Source: Betaproteobacteria bacterium
GTDB lineage: Bacteria; Pseudomonadota; Gammaproteobacteria; Burkholderiales; Ga0077523
Assembly: GCA_016713305.1 (NCBI GenBank)
Contig: JADJPK010000005.1
Coordinates: forward strand, 1-64,000
DNA: 64,000 nt
Direction of reading: 5' to 3'
In this document: piece after piece, positions 24,235 to 32,269 of the stretch
How positions within the stretch are numbered: the first letter of the stretch is position 1
How the letters are laid out: each line of letters starts with the position of its first letter
The notes under the pieces: generated by a model
What the model saw: only the letters and a program-made list of their open reading frames with translations
The model's database searches: none
What the model was told of the DNA's origin: nothing
Position numbers and translations under genes: made by a program

Positions 24235-25227
24235 ATGACCGAACTCTGCCAGTCTTGCAGAAGAGAACACGTTGAAGTCGTCGAGCCATGCGACAACGCA
24301 GATGCGCCGTACCGTGTCTGCCGCAGATGTCACGCGAGGCTGCTCTCAAGATCGTTGAGACCGGGCGAGTGGTTTAACCTGGCGGGCTCGTTTGGATGGT
24401 CGCAGTACCTTCTGCATGACGACTTCTATGACGATGACGGCACCGCATCTCAGCCTGACGCTGACGTCGAGGCCGCCGAACTCCATCCGTGTCCAACTCT
24501 GCCCCAGGTCTCGAACGACTGTGATCGTCTACTTGATTTCACAACCACGCGCTGGCGCATTGAGGACGAGCTTGCAGCCGCGTGGTGCAGGCTTCCGGCA
24601 ACGGACGTTCGGCGGGTAGTGGTCGGACGATTCTCCAATGCACCCAACTCCGGTGTTCGGTCCGCCTGCCTTGACGTTCTAGCTATTGCTCTCAAGACTT
24701 CCGCTTGCGACTTTGTCGCTGAGGTGTGGCAGAGACACAGGGACCGCGTTGACATCGGTTCGCTGCTTCGGGCTACTGCCGCCTGCATGCCGATCGACCA
24801 GGGGTTCCCCATTGCGTCCGCATTGGTCGAATCACTTGACGGACGTGAACGCCGGTACGCTATGGTCGCGCTCAGCTACTTTCGGTCGCCACGAGCACTG
24901 CAATGGATCGAACGACACGCGGCCGAGCCAACAACCTACGACTGGGGCAACTTGGCGGCAGCCTCCTGCATGAGTTGGCCTGACGCTCGGGCCTGGCTCG
25001 GCCGAGGCCGACCACTTAGTCTGATTGCGATTGATGCCTTGCGCGCGATAGCTGACCCAAAGACTCCCCTGCTTCGGGCCATGTCTCCGGCGCTGCTTAG
25101 TCCGCCGACTGCAGATGAGTTCATGCGCACGATTGGAGCCTACGAAGCACAAGATCCGGTACCTCGCGTTCGGCAACGGCTCGAGAGCCTTAGGGCTGCA
25201 AAGCACAAGCTCTGCGCGGAGGCCTAA
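24235..25227 (+). CDS. Zinc-ribbon plus helical-repeat cassette protein, 330 aa
   Basis: ATG 6 bp after the core. The N-terminal 35 residues hold a CxxC...CxxC zinc ribbon (CQSC at 5-8, CRRC at 29-32). Residues 100-300 are a run of helices resembling HEAT-like repeats (VRSACLDVLAIALKT, GSLLRATAACMPIDQ, RYAMVALSYFRSPRALQWI). This is one of the largest cassette genes. Repeat proteins with zinc ribbons are usually scaffolds; no function is assigned. Stop is in the next inverse core. Confidence 0.72.
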   Translation: MTELCQSCRREHVEVVEPCDNADAPYRVCRRCHARLLSRSLRPGEWFNLAGSFGWSQYLLHDDFYDDDGTASQPDADVEAAELHPCPTLPQVSNDCDRLLDFTTTRWRIEDELAAAWCRLPATDVRRVVVGRFSNAPNSGVRSACLDVLAIALKTSACDFVAEVWQRHRDRVDIGSLLRATAACMPIDQGFPIASALVESLDGRERRYAMVALSYFRSPRALQWIERHAAEPTTYDWGNLAAASCMSWPDARAWLGRGRPLSLIAIDALRAIADPKTPLLRAMSPALLSPPTADEFMRTIGAYEAQDPVPRVRQRLESLRAAKHKLCAEA

Positions 25228-25346
25228 CACTTCGGTCGAGGCGAGGCCCAACGGCAAGGCACCCTGGCCGCCTCCAGGTTATGCGTATCATCCTTCCGGC
25301 GCCAGGGAACCTCACCGTCGGCCCTGCCGCACCTCGAACGTTGATG
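25222..25346 (+). repeat. attC site, long class (125 bp), followed directly by a MITE
   Basis: GCCTAAC (25222-25228) to GTT (25340-25342); the next bases, GATG, are already the left end of the IS-derived element. Loop TGCGTATCATCC. Confidence 0.82.
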
Positions 25347-25500
25347 CTGTAGAAGAAGTCCCTCTTTCGCGGAGCGTCGGAAATGAGCCCAGAATCGACC
25401 TCGCAGGACGCGCCCTATCGAACGCTACGACCGTCAGGAGGGGTAAACGTACCCCCGTGTTCTTCTCTCCGAAGGGTTTGGCGATTTTTTCTACAGCCTC
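25343..25500. mobile_element. MITE-like element with IS1182 ends (158 bp) forming a gene-less cassette
   Basis: Left end GATGCTGTAGAAGAA and right end GGCGATTTTTTCTACAGCCTC closely match the two full IS copies (right end of copy 2: GGCGACTTTTTCTACAGCCTC). The 120-bp interior has no gene. It lies between a core GTT and the inverse core TCCTAAC of the following attC, so the cassette consists of the element only. Confidence 0.75.
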
Positions 25501-25567
25501 CTAACCCGTCAATCGAGAGGACCCGCCCCGGCAAGCCGGACCGGGCCTCTCGTGTCAAACGGTAGCC
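25498..25567 (+). repeat. attC site
   Basis: TCCTAAC (25498-25504), overlapping the MITE right end by three bases, to GGTAGCC (25561-25567), 70 bp. The core has G instead of T at position 2. Confidence 0.75.
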
Positions 25568-25576
25568 CTCATTGCG

Positions 25577-26440
25577 ATGCGTGGGCTCTGGTGGGGCGTT
25601 GTCGCAAGCGCTATCGTCGTCGTGCTCGCAATCGCCGCTGCAGGCGAGATCCTCAGTCGCCCTGCATCTGCCGCCATTGGGGAACCTCCGGTCGAGCTCC
25701 ACGCCTCGTCAGTCCGCCTCGCGGTCTCCTCATCTCAGTTCGTTGCCGGTTGGCTCGCCCGCGGCACACCCGGTCATGGTGCCGTCCTGCTTCTGCACGG
25801 TGTGCGGTCCAACCGCACTCAGATGCTCGGCCGCGCTCGATTCCTGTTGGCCCAGGGGTATTCCGTGCTGCTCGTCGATCTACCCGCGCACGGTGAGAAT
25901 TCTGGCGAGCGCATCACATTCGGCGCAAACGAGGCCGAAGGGGTCAGCAGTGCTCTCGCGTTCTTGCGCAGTGAGCTTGCGGGTGAGCGCATTGGCGTCA
26001 TAGGAGTATCTCTTGGGGCCGCCTCGCTCGTGCTGTCGCGGCCGAATGAGGCACCGAATGCCGTGGTACTGGAGTCAATGTATCCCACGATCGCCGAGGC
26101 GGTTGCCGATCGGCTCGCCATCCAGTTCGGTCCACTTGGTGCGTACTTGTCACCAGTTCTCCTGTGGCAGCTTCCGCTGCGAGCGGGGGTAACCGAGCAG
26201 CAGCTAAGACCGATCGTTGCGCTGCCTGCGCTGCAGGCTCCGCTGCTCATTGTCTCTGGAACCAGCGACCAGCACACAACTTGGGAGGAGACGCAGCGCA
26301 TCTTTGCTGCGGCGAACCAACCGAAGGAGCTGTGGGCGGTGGAGGGTGCAGCGCATGTTGATCTCCACTCCTACGCACCGAGCGCGTACGAAGCGAGAAT
26401 CCTGAAGTTCTTGGCCAGGTATCTCAGGAATGAGGCGTAG
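25577..26440 (+). CDS. Alpha/beta hydrolase, 287 aa
   Basis: N-terminal membrane anchor or signal (residues 7-28), then an alpha/beta-hydrolase fold: HGAVLLLHGVRSNRTQM (oxyanion region), DLPAHGENSG, nucleophile elbow GVSLGAAS (GxSxG), late Asp in SGTSDQHT and catalytic His in EGAAHVDLHS. Resembles the BAAT/YqkD-like group of anchored serine hydrolases. Substrate unknown. Single-gene cassette. Confidence 0.88.
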   Translation: MRGLWWGVVASAIVVVLAIAAAGEILSRPASAAIGEPPVELHASSVRLAVSSSQFVAGWLARGTPGHGAVLLLHGVRSNRTQMLGRARFLLAQGYSVLLVDLPAHGENSGERITFGANEAEGVSSALAFLRSELAGERIGVIGVSLGAASLVLSRPNEAPNAVVLESMYPTIAEAVADRLAIQFGPLGAYLSPVLLWQLPLRAGVTEQQLRPIVALPALQAPLLIVSGTSDQHTTWEETQRIFAAANQPKELWAVEGAAHVDLHSYAPSAYEARILKFLARYLRNEA

Positions 26441-26506
26441 CCCTTCGCTGCGCCCGAAGTGCTACGGCTGGCTTCAGAATCGACTTTTTCGACAGCTTCG
26501 TTAACC
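26435..26506 (+). repeat. Degenerate attC containing an IS end remnant
   Basis: Decayed inverse core GCGTAGC with CCCTTCGCTGCG typical of the left arm, and GTTAACC (26500-26506) as core. The right arm is replaced by a solo IS end. Confidence 0.65.
26485..26499. mobile_element. Solo right end of the IS1182-type element
   Basis: TTTTTCGACAGCTTC differs from the functional right end (TTTTTCTACAGCCTC) at two positions and abuts the core GTTAACC. Left end and body are absent. Confidence 0.6.
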
Positions 26507-26652
26507 ATCGGAGGTGGATGTTGGCCGCTTGTCTTTGCCGTGCACCCGATAATGTCGCAACCGCTCTGCTGCCGACGCGGCGCTCGACTGACTGGAGCTG
26601 ACGGCGGTCCAATGGCACGATCGAGCGCGCCGCAGCGAAAGGAGGATCCAGA

Positions 26653-27828
26653 ATGAAGCGAATGGGCTGGTTGGTGATCGTTTGCACAATGGCGGCACTT
26701 GGCCAGCCGGCTCGGGCGGAGGTCGTCTATCTCAAGCGATCTGAACTGACGGCGTTCGCTCTCGGACAGCAGGCTGGGACCGCGGTGGGTGAGGTGCTTG
26801 GCGCACGCCAATACACCGCCCACAGACAAGGCAGCTACGCCGCGCTTGATGCTCTACGTGCGCAGCAGACCAGTTGCGGGAATTGTGCCGATCGTGATCG
26901 CCTGGCCACAGAAGTCAATGAGCGGCAGGCCGCCTTGCTGCGCGAGGACCGCATCTTGTGCGGTGCCATCAACTCCCTTGGCTTTGGCGACGCAGCGGTT
27001 GATGCGGCGATGAAGCTGACCGGCCACGCCAGACTGTGTGAAGCCTTCAGCAAGGAGGCAGGTATTGCCGAAGCGGAGCGGAAGAACCGTGAGAACAAGG
27101 AGGAATTCGCTCGTCGCGTGAAGGCCGGCGACCTCGATGCGTACGTTTGGATGGGACGCCGGACCATGGTGGCAGATCGCAGCTTGCCCATCGCCGACCG
27201 GATCAATCTGGCGTGCCCTTACTTCTACGCGGGCTCGCGCAAGGGGATCGCCGCAGCAACCGTGATGTTTGCCGAAGAGTGCCTGTTCGCGACATTGGCC
27301 GAAGTGGACATGCAGGACGCTTTCGATGAACTGCGCGCCTGTTCGACACGTGAGAAGGGTATGTGCACATCGACACTGGCCAGCTACTACGAAACCACCC
27401 GCCGCAGCGATGCACCTTGGCCAGTCAAGGCTGATGATCGCGAAGCACTCAGGCTTTACGAAGAACTGGTGCAACACTACGAAAAGACCGGCGCCGCAGC
27501 GCAAAGGATCGAAGCCACACGACAACGCGCCGCCGTTGTCCGTGCGAGGCTTTCCGTGCCAGCCTCGCCAGCGACGACTGCGCCGCAGCAAGACGTGCCG
27601 GCGACAGCACCAGCATTGCCGCAAGCCAAGGCTCACGAGCCAGAGGGCTCTCGCGTACAACCCGATGAGCAGGTTCGCCAATCGCGACGCGATCGAACCG
27701 CGCGCCGGTGCGAAGCACTCCAACGTGCCGTCGAGCGCGCGCTTGAAGGTGCCGCGCGCGATCCGCGCCGCTACGAGCCCCGCGTAGCAGCCGCCAGAGC
27801 CAACCATGAGCGAGAGTGCGCGAAATAG
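26653..27828 (+). CDS. Exported Cys-rich SEL1/TPR-like protein, 391 aa
   Basis: RBS AGGAGGA 5-10 bp before ATG. Signal peptide residues 1-22 (ends QPARA). Mature part has paired cysteines (SCGNCADRDRL, ILCGAINSLGFG, RINLACPYFYAGSRKG, LRACSTREKGMC) and helical repeats, a Pro/Ala linker (about 300-330) and a C-terminal basic helical segment ending RECAK. It is a clear paralogue of the chromosomal gene at 43346-44406 (same cysteine spacing, DRI-LACPYF, -RKG). Probably periplasmic; function unknown. Large for a cassette gene. Confidence 0.78.
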   Translation: MKRMGWLVIVCTMAALGQPARAEVVYLKRSELTAFALGQQAGTAVGEVLGARQYTAHRQGSYAALDALRAQQTSCGNCADRDRLATEVNERQAALLREDRILCGAINSLGFGDAAVDAAMKLTGHARLCEAFSKEAGIAEAERKNRENKEEFARRVKAGDLDAYVWMGRRTMVADRSLPIADRINLACPYFYAGSRKGIAAATVMFAEECLFATLAEVDMQDAFDELRACSTREKGMCTSTLASYYETTRRSDAPWPVKADDREALRLYEELVQHYEKTGAAAQRIEATRQRAAVVRARLSVPASPATTAPQQDVPATAPALPQAKAHEPEGSRVQPDEQVRQSRRDRTARRCEALQRAVERALEGAARDPRRYEPRVAAARANHERECAK

Positions 27829-27904
27829 CAGATGGCCTCGGCCTCCCGACGTGATCGTCGGGCAATGAACGAATCCATTCGCATCCCTACGGAGGTCTTC
27901 TGCA

Positions 27905-28096
27905 TTGGATATTCCACGGATCTTCAACATCACCGAGAGTGCTCACCGCATCCATAACCCGTTCACACCAGAAAAGCTCGCCACCCTCGGCGCGGCGCTT
28001 CGTCTGGAAGCGGGAACCCGAGTGCTCGACCTCGGCAGCGGTTCGGGTGAGATGCTGCGAAGTCCGAAGTCTTCTGGGAGCACCTTGAGACTGTGA
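27905..28096 (+). pseudogene. Truncated class I SAM methyltransferase, N-terminal 50 residues
   Basis: TTG 27905. MDIPRIFNITESAHRIHNP, then VLDLGSGSGEML, the SAM-binding motif I, after which homology stops (about 28052) and 12 unrelated codons follow. A normal family member has about 250 residues, so this is the residue of a deletion. The 279 bp that follow, up to the next gene, hold only an attC and no recognisable gene. Confidence 0.75.
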
Positions 28097-28245
28097 TGGT
28101 CCATGTGCCTGTGCCACTTGCCGAGGTCACCGCCAGGGAGCCTTCCACTGGCGAAGGCGCAGCAAGCCAGCTTCGCCTGCGGCATTTGAGCCCTGAGCCA
28201 AGTGCAAGCGTGCCGCTTGGGCCTTCTGCCCCCCGCAGAGCTGAC

Positions 28246-28347
28246 GCCTGGCCCTTCGCTCGAGTGGACTGCCACCGGCATGGTCCATCAACCGCTTCGC
28301 GGGCCATGCGCCACACCGGCGTTAGCTTCTCAGCTCAAACGTTGAAT
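28246..28347 (+). repeat. attC site, decayed inverse core
   Basis: GCCTGGC (28246-28252, for GCCTAAC) to GTTGAAT (28341-28347), 102 bp. Arms still complementary (GGCATGGTCC / GGGCCATGCGCC). Confidence 0.75.
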
Positions 28348-28376
28348 CCATCATTTCAGGAAAGGGAGGTAGGACA

Positions 28377-29018
28377 ATGAAACTGCTGTCGGTCGTAACT
28401 TGCATGGTCTTTGGATCGATCGTTCTGTCAGGGTGCGAGTCCACCGGAGGCATTATTGGAGGGCTCATTCCTGCTCCGAAGTTTACGAAGGGTAGTCTCG
28501 ACGCCGGTGTGTATACATCCAAGGACCGGAAGTTTGCGGTTGCCTCACCCTTCGAACCGGGGTCAAACGAGTACACATACATGGAGATAAAGGAGAGTTA
28601 CTTGGAAGGCGAAGCTCATATCATGTTCCTCTCCTCGGTGCGTCCCGCAGAGGTTTATCGAGTTGATGTCTTGTGCGAAATCGCTCAAAGGCCAGGACCC
28701 AAGACTTCGGAAGAGCTCGGTACGGTTGTCCGAGCCCGATACTTCGAGATGTTTTCAAGTGAGTACGGCACACCGTTAGTTCCTGAGCAAGTTATAGATC
28801 CTCTGCCTGGAGAGTTGAACTACGTTCAGGCGATTCCGCAGCGGAAGTCCGGACGGCAGGAATTGAAAGCGTTCACTGCTCATCACGCTAGCTATTCCGC
28901 GCAAGGTGACGACTGTGTTGGGAATATCTGGGTCAACTATCCGGAGTTCGAAAAAAGAAGCACCAATGACGCAGAGAAAAGAAAGAGCGGGTTTCTGCGG
29001 TCACTGAGATTCTTGTGA
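28377..29018 (+). CDS. Putative lipoprotein, 213 aa
   Basis: RBS GGGAGGT precedes ATG 28377. Lipoprotein signal peptide with lipobox VLSGC (Cys20), then a glycine-rich segment and a beta-rich soluble domain. Unknown family. The last-but-one recognisable cassette of the array. Confidence 0.78.
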   Translation: MKLLSVVTCMVFGSIVLSGCESTGGIIGGLIPAPKFTKGSLDAGVYTSKDRKFAVASPFEPGSNEYTYMEIKESYLEGEAHIMFLSSVRPAEVYRVDVLCEIAQRPGPKTSEELGTVVRARYFEMFSSEYGTPLVPEQVIDPLPGELNYVQAIPQRKSGRQELKAFTAHHASYSAQGDDCVGNIWVNYPEFEKRSTNDAEKRKSGFLRSLRFL

Positions 29019-29076
29019 GAGGTTGAGGAATCCAGCTGAGTACTATGGTATGCGGGTACGGGCGTTCGCGTCCTCG

Positions 29077-29153
29077 GCCCAGCTCTGCGCTCAAGGGGAC
29101 AGCCTACGGCGGGCTTTGCCTGCCTCCGGCTGCCCCTTAGCCCCACGTTACCC
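29077..29153 (+). repeat. Decayed attC near the distal end of the array
   Basis: GCCCAGC (29077-29083) to GTTACCC (29147-29153), 77 bp. Arms GGGGACAGCC / GGCTGCCCC complementary. Confidence 0.7.
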
Positions 29154-29171
29154 GTCATCGGGAGCCCGCCT

Positions 29172-29807
29172 TTGCGTCCGAGAGTATGGTTTGCAGTGCT
29201 ATCGGCGGCCGGGGCCGTCCTGCACTTGTTTCTGCTTCGCAGTCCGGCGCGCAGCCCTCTGCCACTTCTCGCATACGGTGGCTGGCTACTCGTTAGCGCG
29301 GTGGTCGTCGTAGCAATCGCACGCAGTAGCGCTCGAGGCGATACGACCGTCTCACCGCGACAACCTCCACTGCGCCCTCGACCCATGGTAGATAGCTCGA
29401 TCGAAGGCTTGCTTTGGTTCGCCTCCACCGCAGCTGGAGGTCTTCTGATCCACCTCCTGTCCCTGTTCACGCCGTCCACGCAGCGGTCGGTGCAGCGCGG
29501 GATGTGGCTGATCTTCTTTCTGTTCGCCATCGGCAGCTACATGCAGATGCGGGGCGCGACCGGAGACAAGTCGGCCCCTGTTCCGGACCACTCTCCCGTC
29601 GCAAAGGCAGCGAGTCGTCTTCGCAAGGCGATTGGATGGATCCTGGGTGGTATTGGAGCGCTGATACTGCTCAGAGGGTTGTCGTTCTTCAGCGGCGGCA
29701 ACGCCCGCGGCGCCGACTTCATCGAAGTCCTGTTCCTTGCTGGCGGGGCCCTGCTCTTGCTCGTCGGGGTCGCTGTGCTGCGCGTTCCCAGCCGCGAAGA
29801 CGCCTAG
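29172..29807 (+). CDS. Membrane protein, 211 aa; probable last cassette gene
   Basis: TTG 29172 is the only plausible early start (18 bp after the core). Five or six hydrophobic segments: residues 5-24, 30-50, 78-100, 110-125, 155-172 and 183-203. Unknown family. Its end is followed by GCCTAGTCCCTCGGTC, which resembles a decayed attC left arm, but no right arm or core follows; this is taken as the end of the array. Confidence 0.68.
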   Translation: MRPRVWFAVLSAAGAVLHLFLLRSPARSPLPLLAYGGWLLVSAVVVVAIARSSARGDTTVSPRQPPLRPRPMVDSSIEGLLWFASTAAGGLLIHLLSLFTPSTQRSVQRGMWLIFFLFAIGSYMQMRGATGDKSAPVPDHSPVAKAASRLRKAIGWILGGIGALILLRGLSFFSGGNARGADFIEVLFLAGGALLLLVGVAVLRVPSREDA

Positions 29808-29964
29808 TCCCTCGGTCAACTCCAGGCCGCCCGGTCGAGAAGCGGGCCGCGGCGCGTTTCCCGGCTCAGTGCACGGCTATGATTGGCGAACACCAGCATC
29901 TGCCGCACGGCATGCCCGACCCGAGGGTCGCCGTGCAACGCCACCACACAACCGGAGGGCTCGA

Positions 29965-30948
29965 ATGAAAGCCGCACAACTCATTGCCATCGGTCCCGCG
30001 GAGAAGTCCGTCCAGTGCATCGACGTGCCAGATCCCGGCGCGCCGGGCCCGGGTGAAGTGCTGGTCGACGTCGTCGCCTGCTCCATCAATCCGGCGGACA
30101 TCCTGTCTATCGAAGGCAACTACGCGTCCAAGCCGGTACCGCCGTGTCCGCTGGGCATCGAGGGCGCGGGCACGGTCGCGGCGGTGGGGGAGGGCGTGAC
30201 CCACCTGAAGGTCGGCGACAAGGTCATGAGCCTGGTACGCACCAACTGGGTCCAGCGCATCCGCGACAAGCCGCAGGCGTTCGTGCGGCTGCCACCGGAG
30301 GTGGATCTCGCACAGGCCGCGATGTTGAAGGTGAACGTCGCCACAGCGCACATGATGCTGACGAGCTACGTGGACCTGAAGCCGGGTGATTGGGTGATCC
30401 AGAACGCCGCCAACTCCGGCGTCGGAGTGGATCTGATCCGGCTGGCAAAGGTCAGCGGCGTGCGCACGGTGAACGTCGTGCGCAGAGCCGCGCTCATCGA
30501 TGAACTGAAGCAGATGGGCGCTGACGTGGTGGTCGTCGACGGCCCCGATCTCGCGCAGCGTGTCGCCGAGGCCACGGGCGGTGCGGAGATCAGGCTCGGC
30601 ATCGATGCCGTCGCCGGCGCCGCGGCGGGACGTCTCGCGCAATGCCTGGCCGAGGGCGGCACGGTCGTCAACTACGGTCTGATGTCCGGCGAGCCCATCC
30701 AGGTCGACGCGTTCCAGTTCGTGTTCCGCGACCTCCATCTGGTCGGATTCTGGCTGGCCAAGGTGATGCGGACCATGGCATTCGAGGAGGTCCAGGCCAT
30801 GTACGCGAGGCTCGCGGAGCGGCTCGTCGACGGTACCCTCCATGTGGCGGTCGAGGCCAGCTATCCGCTGACGCAAGTGGCCGAAGCTCTGGCCCACGCG
30901 AAACGCGAGTCGCGCGGGGGGAAGGTGCAGTTGCGACCCAACGCTTAG
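29965..30948 (+). CDS. MDR-family 2-enoyl thioester reductase/quinone oxidoreductase-like, 327 aa
   Basis: ATG 29965 with RBS GGAGGG. Zinc-free medium-chain dehydrogenase/reductase of the MECR/QOR type: INPADILSIEGNY, PLGIEGAGTVAAVGEGV, WVIQNAANSGVGVDLIRLAK (Rossmann motif with NAANSGVG typical of mitochondrial trans-2-enoyl-CoA reductases) and GGTVVNYGLMSG. Reduces an enoyl thioester or quinone with NADPH. First clearly chromosomal gene after the array. Confidence 0.88.
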   Translation: MKAAQLIAIGPAEKSVQCIDVPDPGAPGPGEVLVDVVACSINPADILSIEGNYASKPVPPCPLGIEGAGTVAAVGEGVTHLKVGDKVMSLVRTNWVQRIRDKPQAFVRLPPEVDLAQAAMLKVNVATAHMMLTSYVDLKPGDWVIQNAANSGVGVDLIRLAKVSGVRTVNVVRRAALIDELKQMGADVVVVDGPDLAQRVAEATGGAEIRLGIDAVAGAAAGRLAQCLAEGGTVVNYGLMSGEPIQVDAFQFVFRDLHLVGFWLAKVMRTMAFEEVQAMYARLAERLVDGTLHVAVEASYPLTQVAEALAHAKRESRGGKVQLRPNA

Positions 30949-30998
30949 ACCACTCTGGGCCGGGGCCTCAGCCCGCTCGATTCCTCGGAGCAAATGCG

Positions 30999-31274
30999 AT
31001 GTGCCGAAACATCAAGACTCTCTTCAATTTCGAGCCGCCTGCGACAGAGCGCGAGATACGTGACGCCTCTCTGCAGTTCGTGCGCAAGCTGAGCGGCTTC
31101 AACGTTCCATCCAAGGCGAACCAGGCCGCGTTCGAGCACGCAGTCGATCAAGTGGCCGCGACCGCCAGGGATCTCATCGCCGCCCTGGTCACCCATGCCC
31201 CGCCCAAGAACCGTGAGGCGGAGGCAGCGCGTGCCAAAGAGCGTTCTGCCAGTCGCTTCGGTGCAGCCAAGTAG
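30999..31274 (+). CDS. DUF2277 family protein, 91 aa
   Basis: The start MCRNIKTLFNFEPPATEREI is the signature of DUF2277, continuing with REIRDASLQFVRKLSGF. Small helical protein of unknown function; C-terminus (KNREAEAARAKERSASRF) basic. ATG 30999. Confidence 0.92.
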   Translation: MCRNIKTLFNFEPPATEREIRDASLQFVRKLSGFNVPSKANQAAFEHAVDQVAATARDLIAALVTHAPPKNREAEAARAKERSASRFGAAK

Positions 31275-31340
31275 CCGCGTGTCCCCAGCAGTCGTCTCGA
31301 GTCCGGCGGTGTAGCCGCTCTCTTAGAAAGGTATCCACTC

Positions 31341-32138
31341 ATGCGCCTCCCAGCCATCTACATCTCCCACGGTGGTGGTCCGTGGCCCTTTGTCGAGGTT
31401 CCGTTCATCCCGCGCGGCGCCTTGGAGCCACTGCGTTCGTACCTGGCGAGCCTGGTCACGTCATTGCCCTTGCGTCCCCGAGCCGCTCTCGTCGTCTCGG
31501 CTCACTGGGAGGCGCCAGTCGCGACGATCATGACGCATCCGCATCCGCCCATGCTGTACGACTACACCGGCTTCGCGCCCGAGGCTTACACGTTGCAATG
31601 GCCAGCCCCCGGTGCCCCATTCCTGGTCGGCCGAGTCCAGGAACTGCTGGTTGGCGCAGGATTCCCGACGGCCGAGGACCCGGACAGAGGCTTCGATCAC
31701 GGCACCTTCATTCCCCTGATGGTCGCGCTGCCCCAGGCAGACTTGCCGATCCTTCAGCTCTCTCTGTTGGGTTCGCTGGATGCGGCTGAACACCTGGCGA
31801 TCGGCCGGGCGCTGGCGCCACTGCGTGACGAGGGCATCCTGCTGTTGGGGAGCGGAAGCAGCTATCACAACATGCCGGGCTTCGGTCATGGGTCGTCCAC
31901 GGAGCCCAGCCACGTCTTCGACGAATGGCTCGCGCATGCCGTGACTCGCGAACCGAGTGAACGCAACCGGCTTCTGGAGGCGTGGGAGCAAGCTCCGGCA
32001 GCGCGTCAGTGTCACCCTCGCGAGGAGCACTTGCTTCCATTGCATGTCATGGCGGGCGCTGCACAGGACGACGCTGCCACGCTCCCGATCCGGATGAAGG
32101 CACTCGATGTCCACGTCAGCGGCGTTCAGTTCGGCTAA
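31341..32138 (+). CDS. 4,5-DOPA-dioxygenase-type extradiol ring-cleavage protein, 265 aa
   Basis: LigB-like class III dioxygenase of the YgiD/DODA group: YISHGGGPWPF (His10, metal ligand), VVSAHWEAP, DRGFDHGTFIPL and LLLGSGSSYHNM. Non-heme metal enzyme that opens catecholic rings or is an orphan zinc protein, as in E. coli YgiD. ATG 31341 with RBS AGAAAGG. Confidence 0.92.
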   Translation: MRLPAIYISHGGGPWPFVEVPFIPRGALEPLRSYLASLVTSLPLRPRAALVVSAHWEAPVATIMTHPHPPMLYDYTGFAPEAYTLQWPAPGAPFLVGRVQELLVGAGFPTAEDPDRGFDHGTFIPLMVALPQADLPILQLSLLGSLDAAEHLAIGRALAPLRDEGILLLGSGSSYHNMPGFGHGSSTEPSHVFDEWLAHAVTREPSERNRLLEAWEQAPAARQCHPREEHLLPLHVMAGAAQDDAATLPIRMKALDVHVSGVQFG

Positions 32139-32269
32139 TTGCGCAGCCGCCGCCGTTGCGGTCGGACCCGCTGCCGCCGACTCCGCCCGCCGCGTGGTCA
32201 CTGAACCGAGACTCCGCGCTCGGCCACCTGCCGCAAGTCGTCAATCGCTGGAACTTGGCATCCAAGGCC

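Noticed and set aside
28093..28380. 95-codon + strand frame after the methyltransferase fragment
   Set aside because: It runs through the whole attC and has no domain or start signal; not supported as a gene.
1..29807. Regularly spaced repeats as a CRISPR array
   Set aside because: Repeats are 51-129 bp, variable in sequence apart from the 7-bp ends, palindromic, and separated by genes; this is attC structure.
29801..29880. GCCTAGTCCCTCGGTC after the last membrane-protein cassette as a full attC
   Set aside because: Only a left-arm-like segment; no complementary right arm or GTTRRRY core could be found, so it is mentioned with the gene but not listed as a site.
29866..30993. - strand frame of 375 codons opposite the MDR reductase; likewise 33602-34771 opposite rsgA
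   Set aside because: Opposite a clear protein family on the + strand; amino-acid composition not protein-like.
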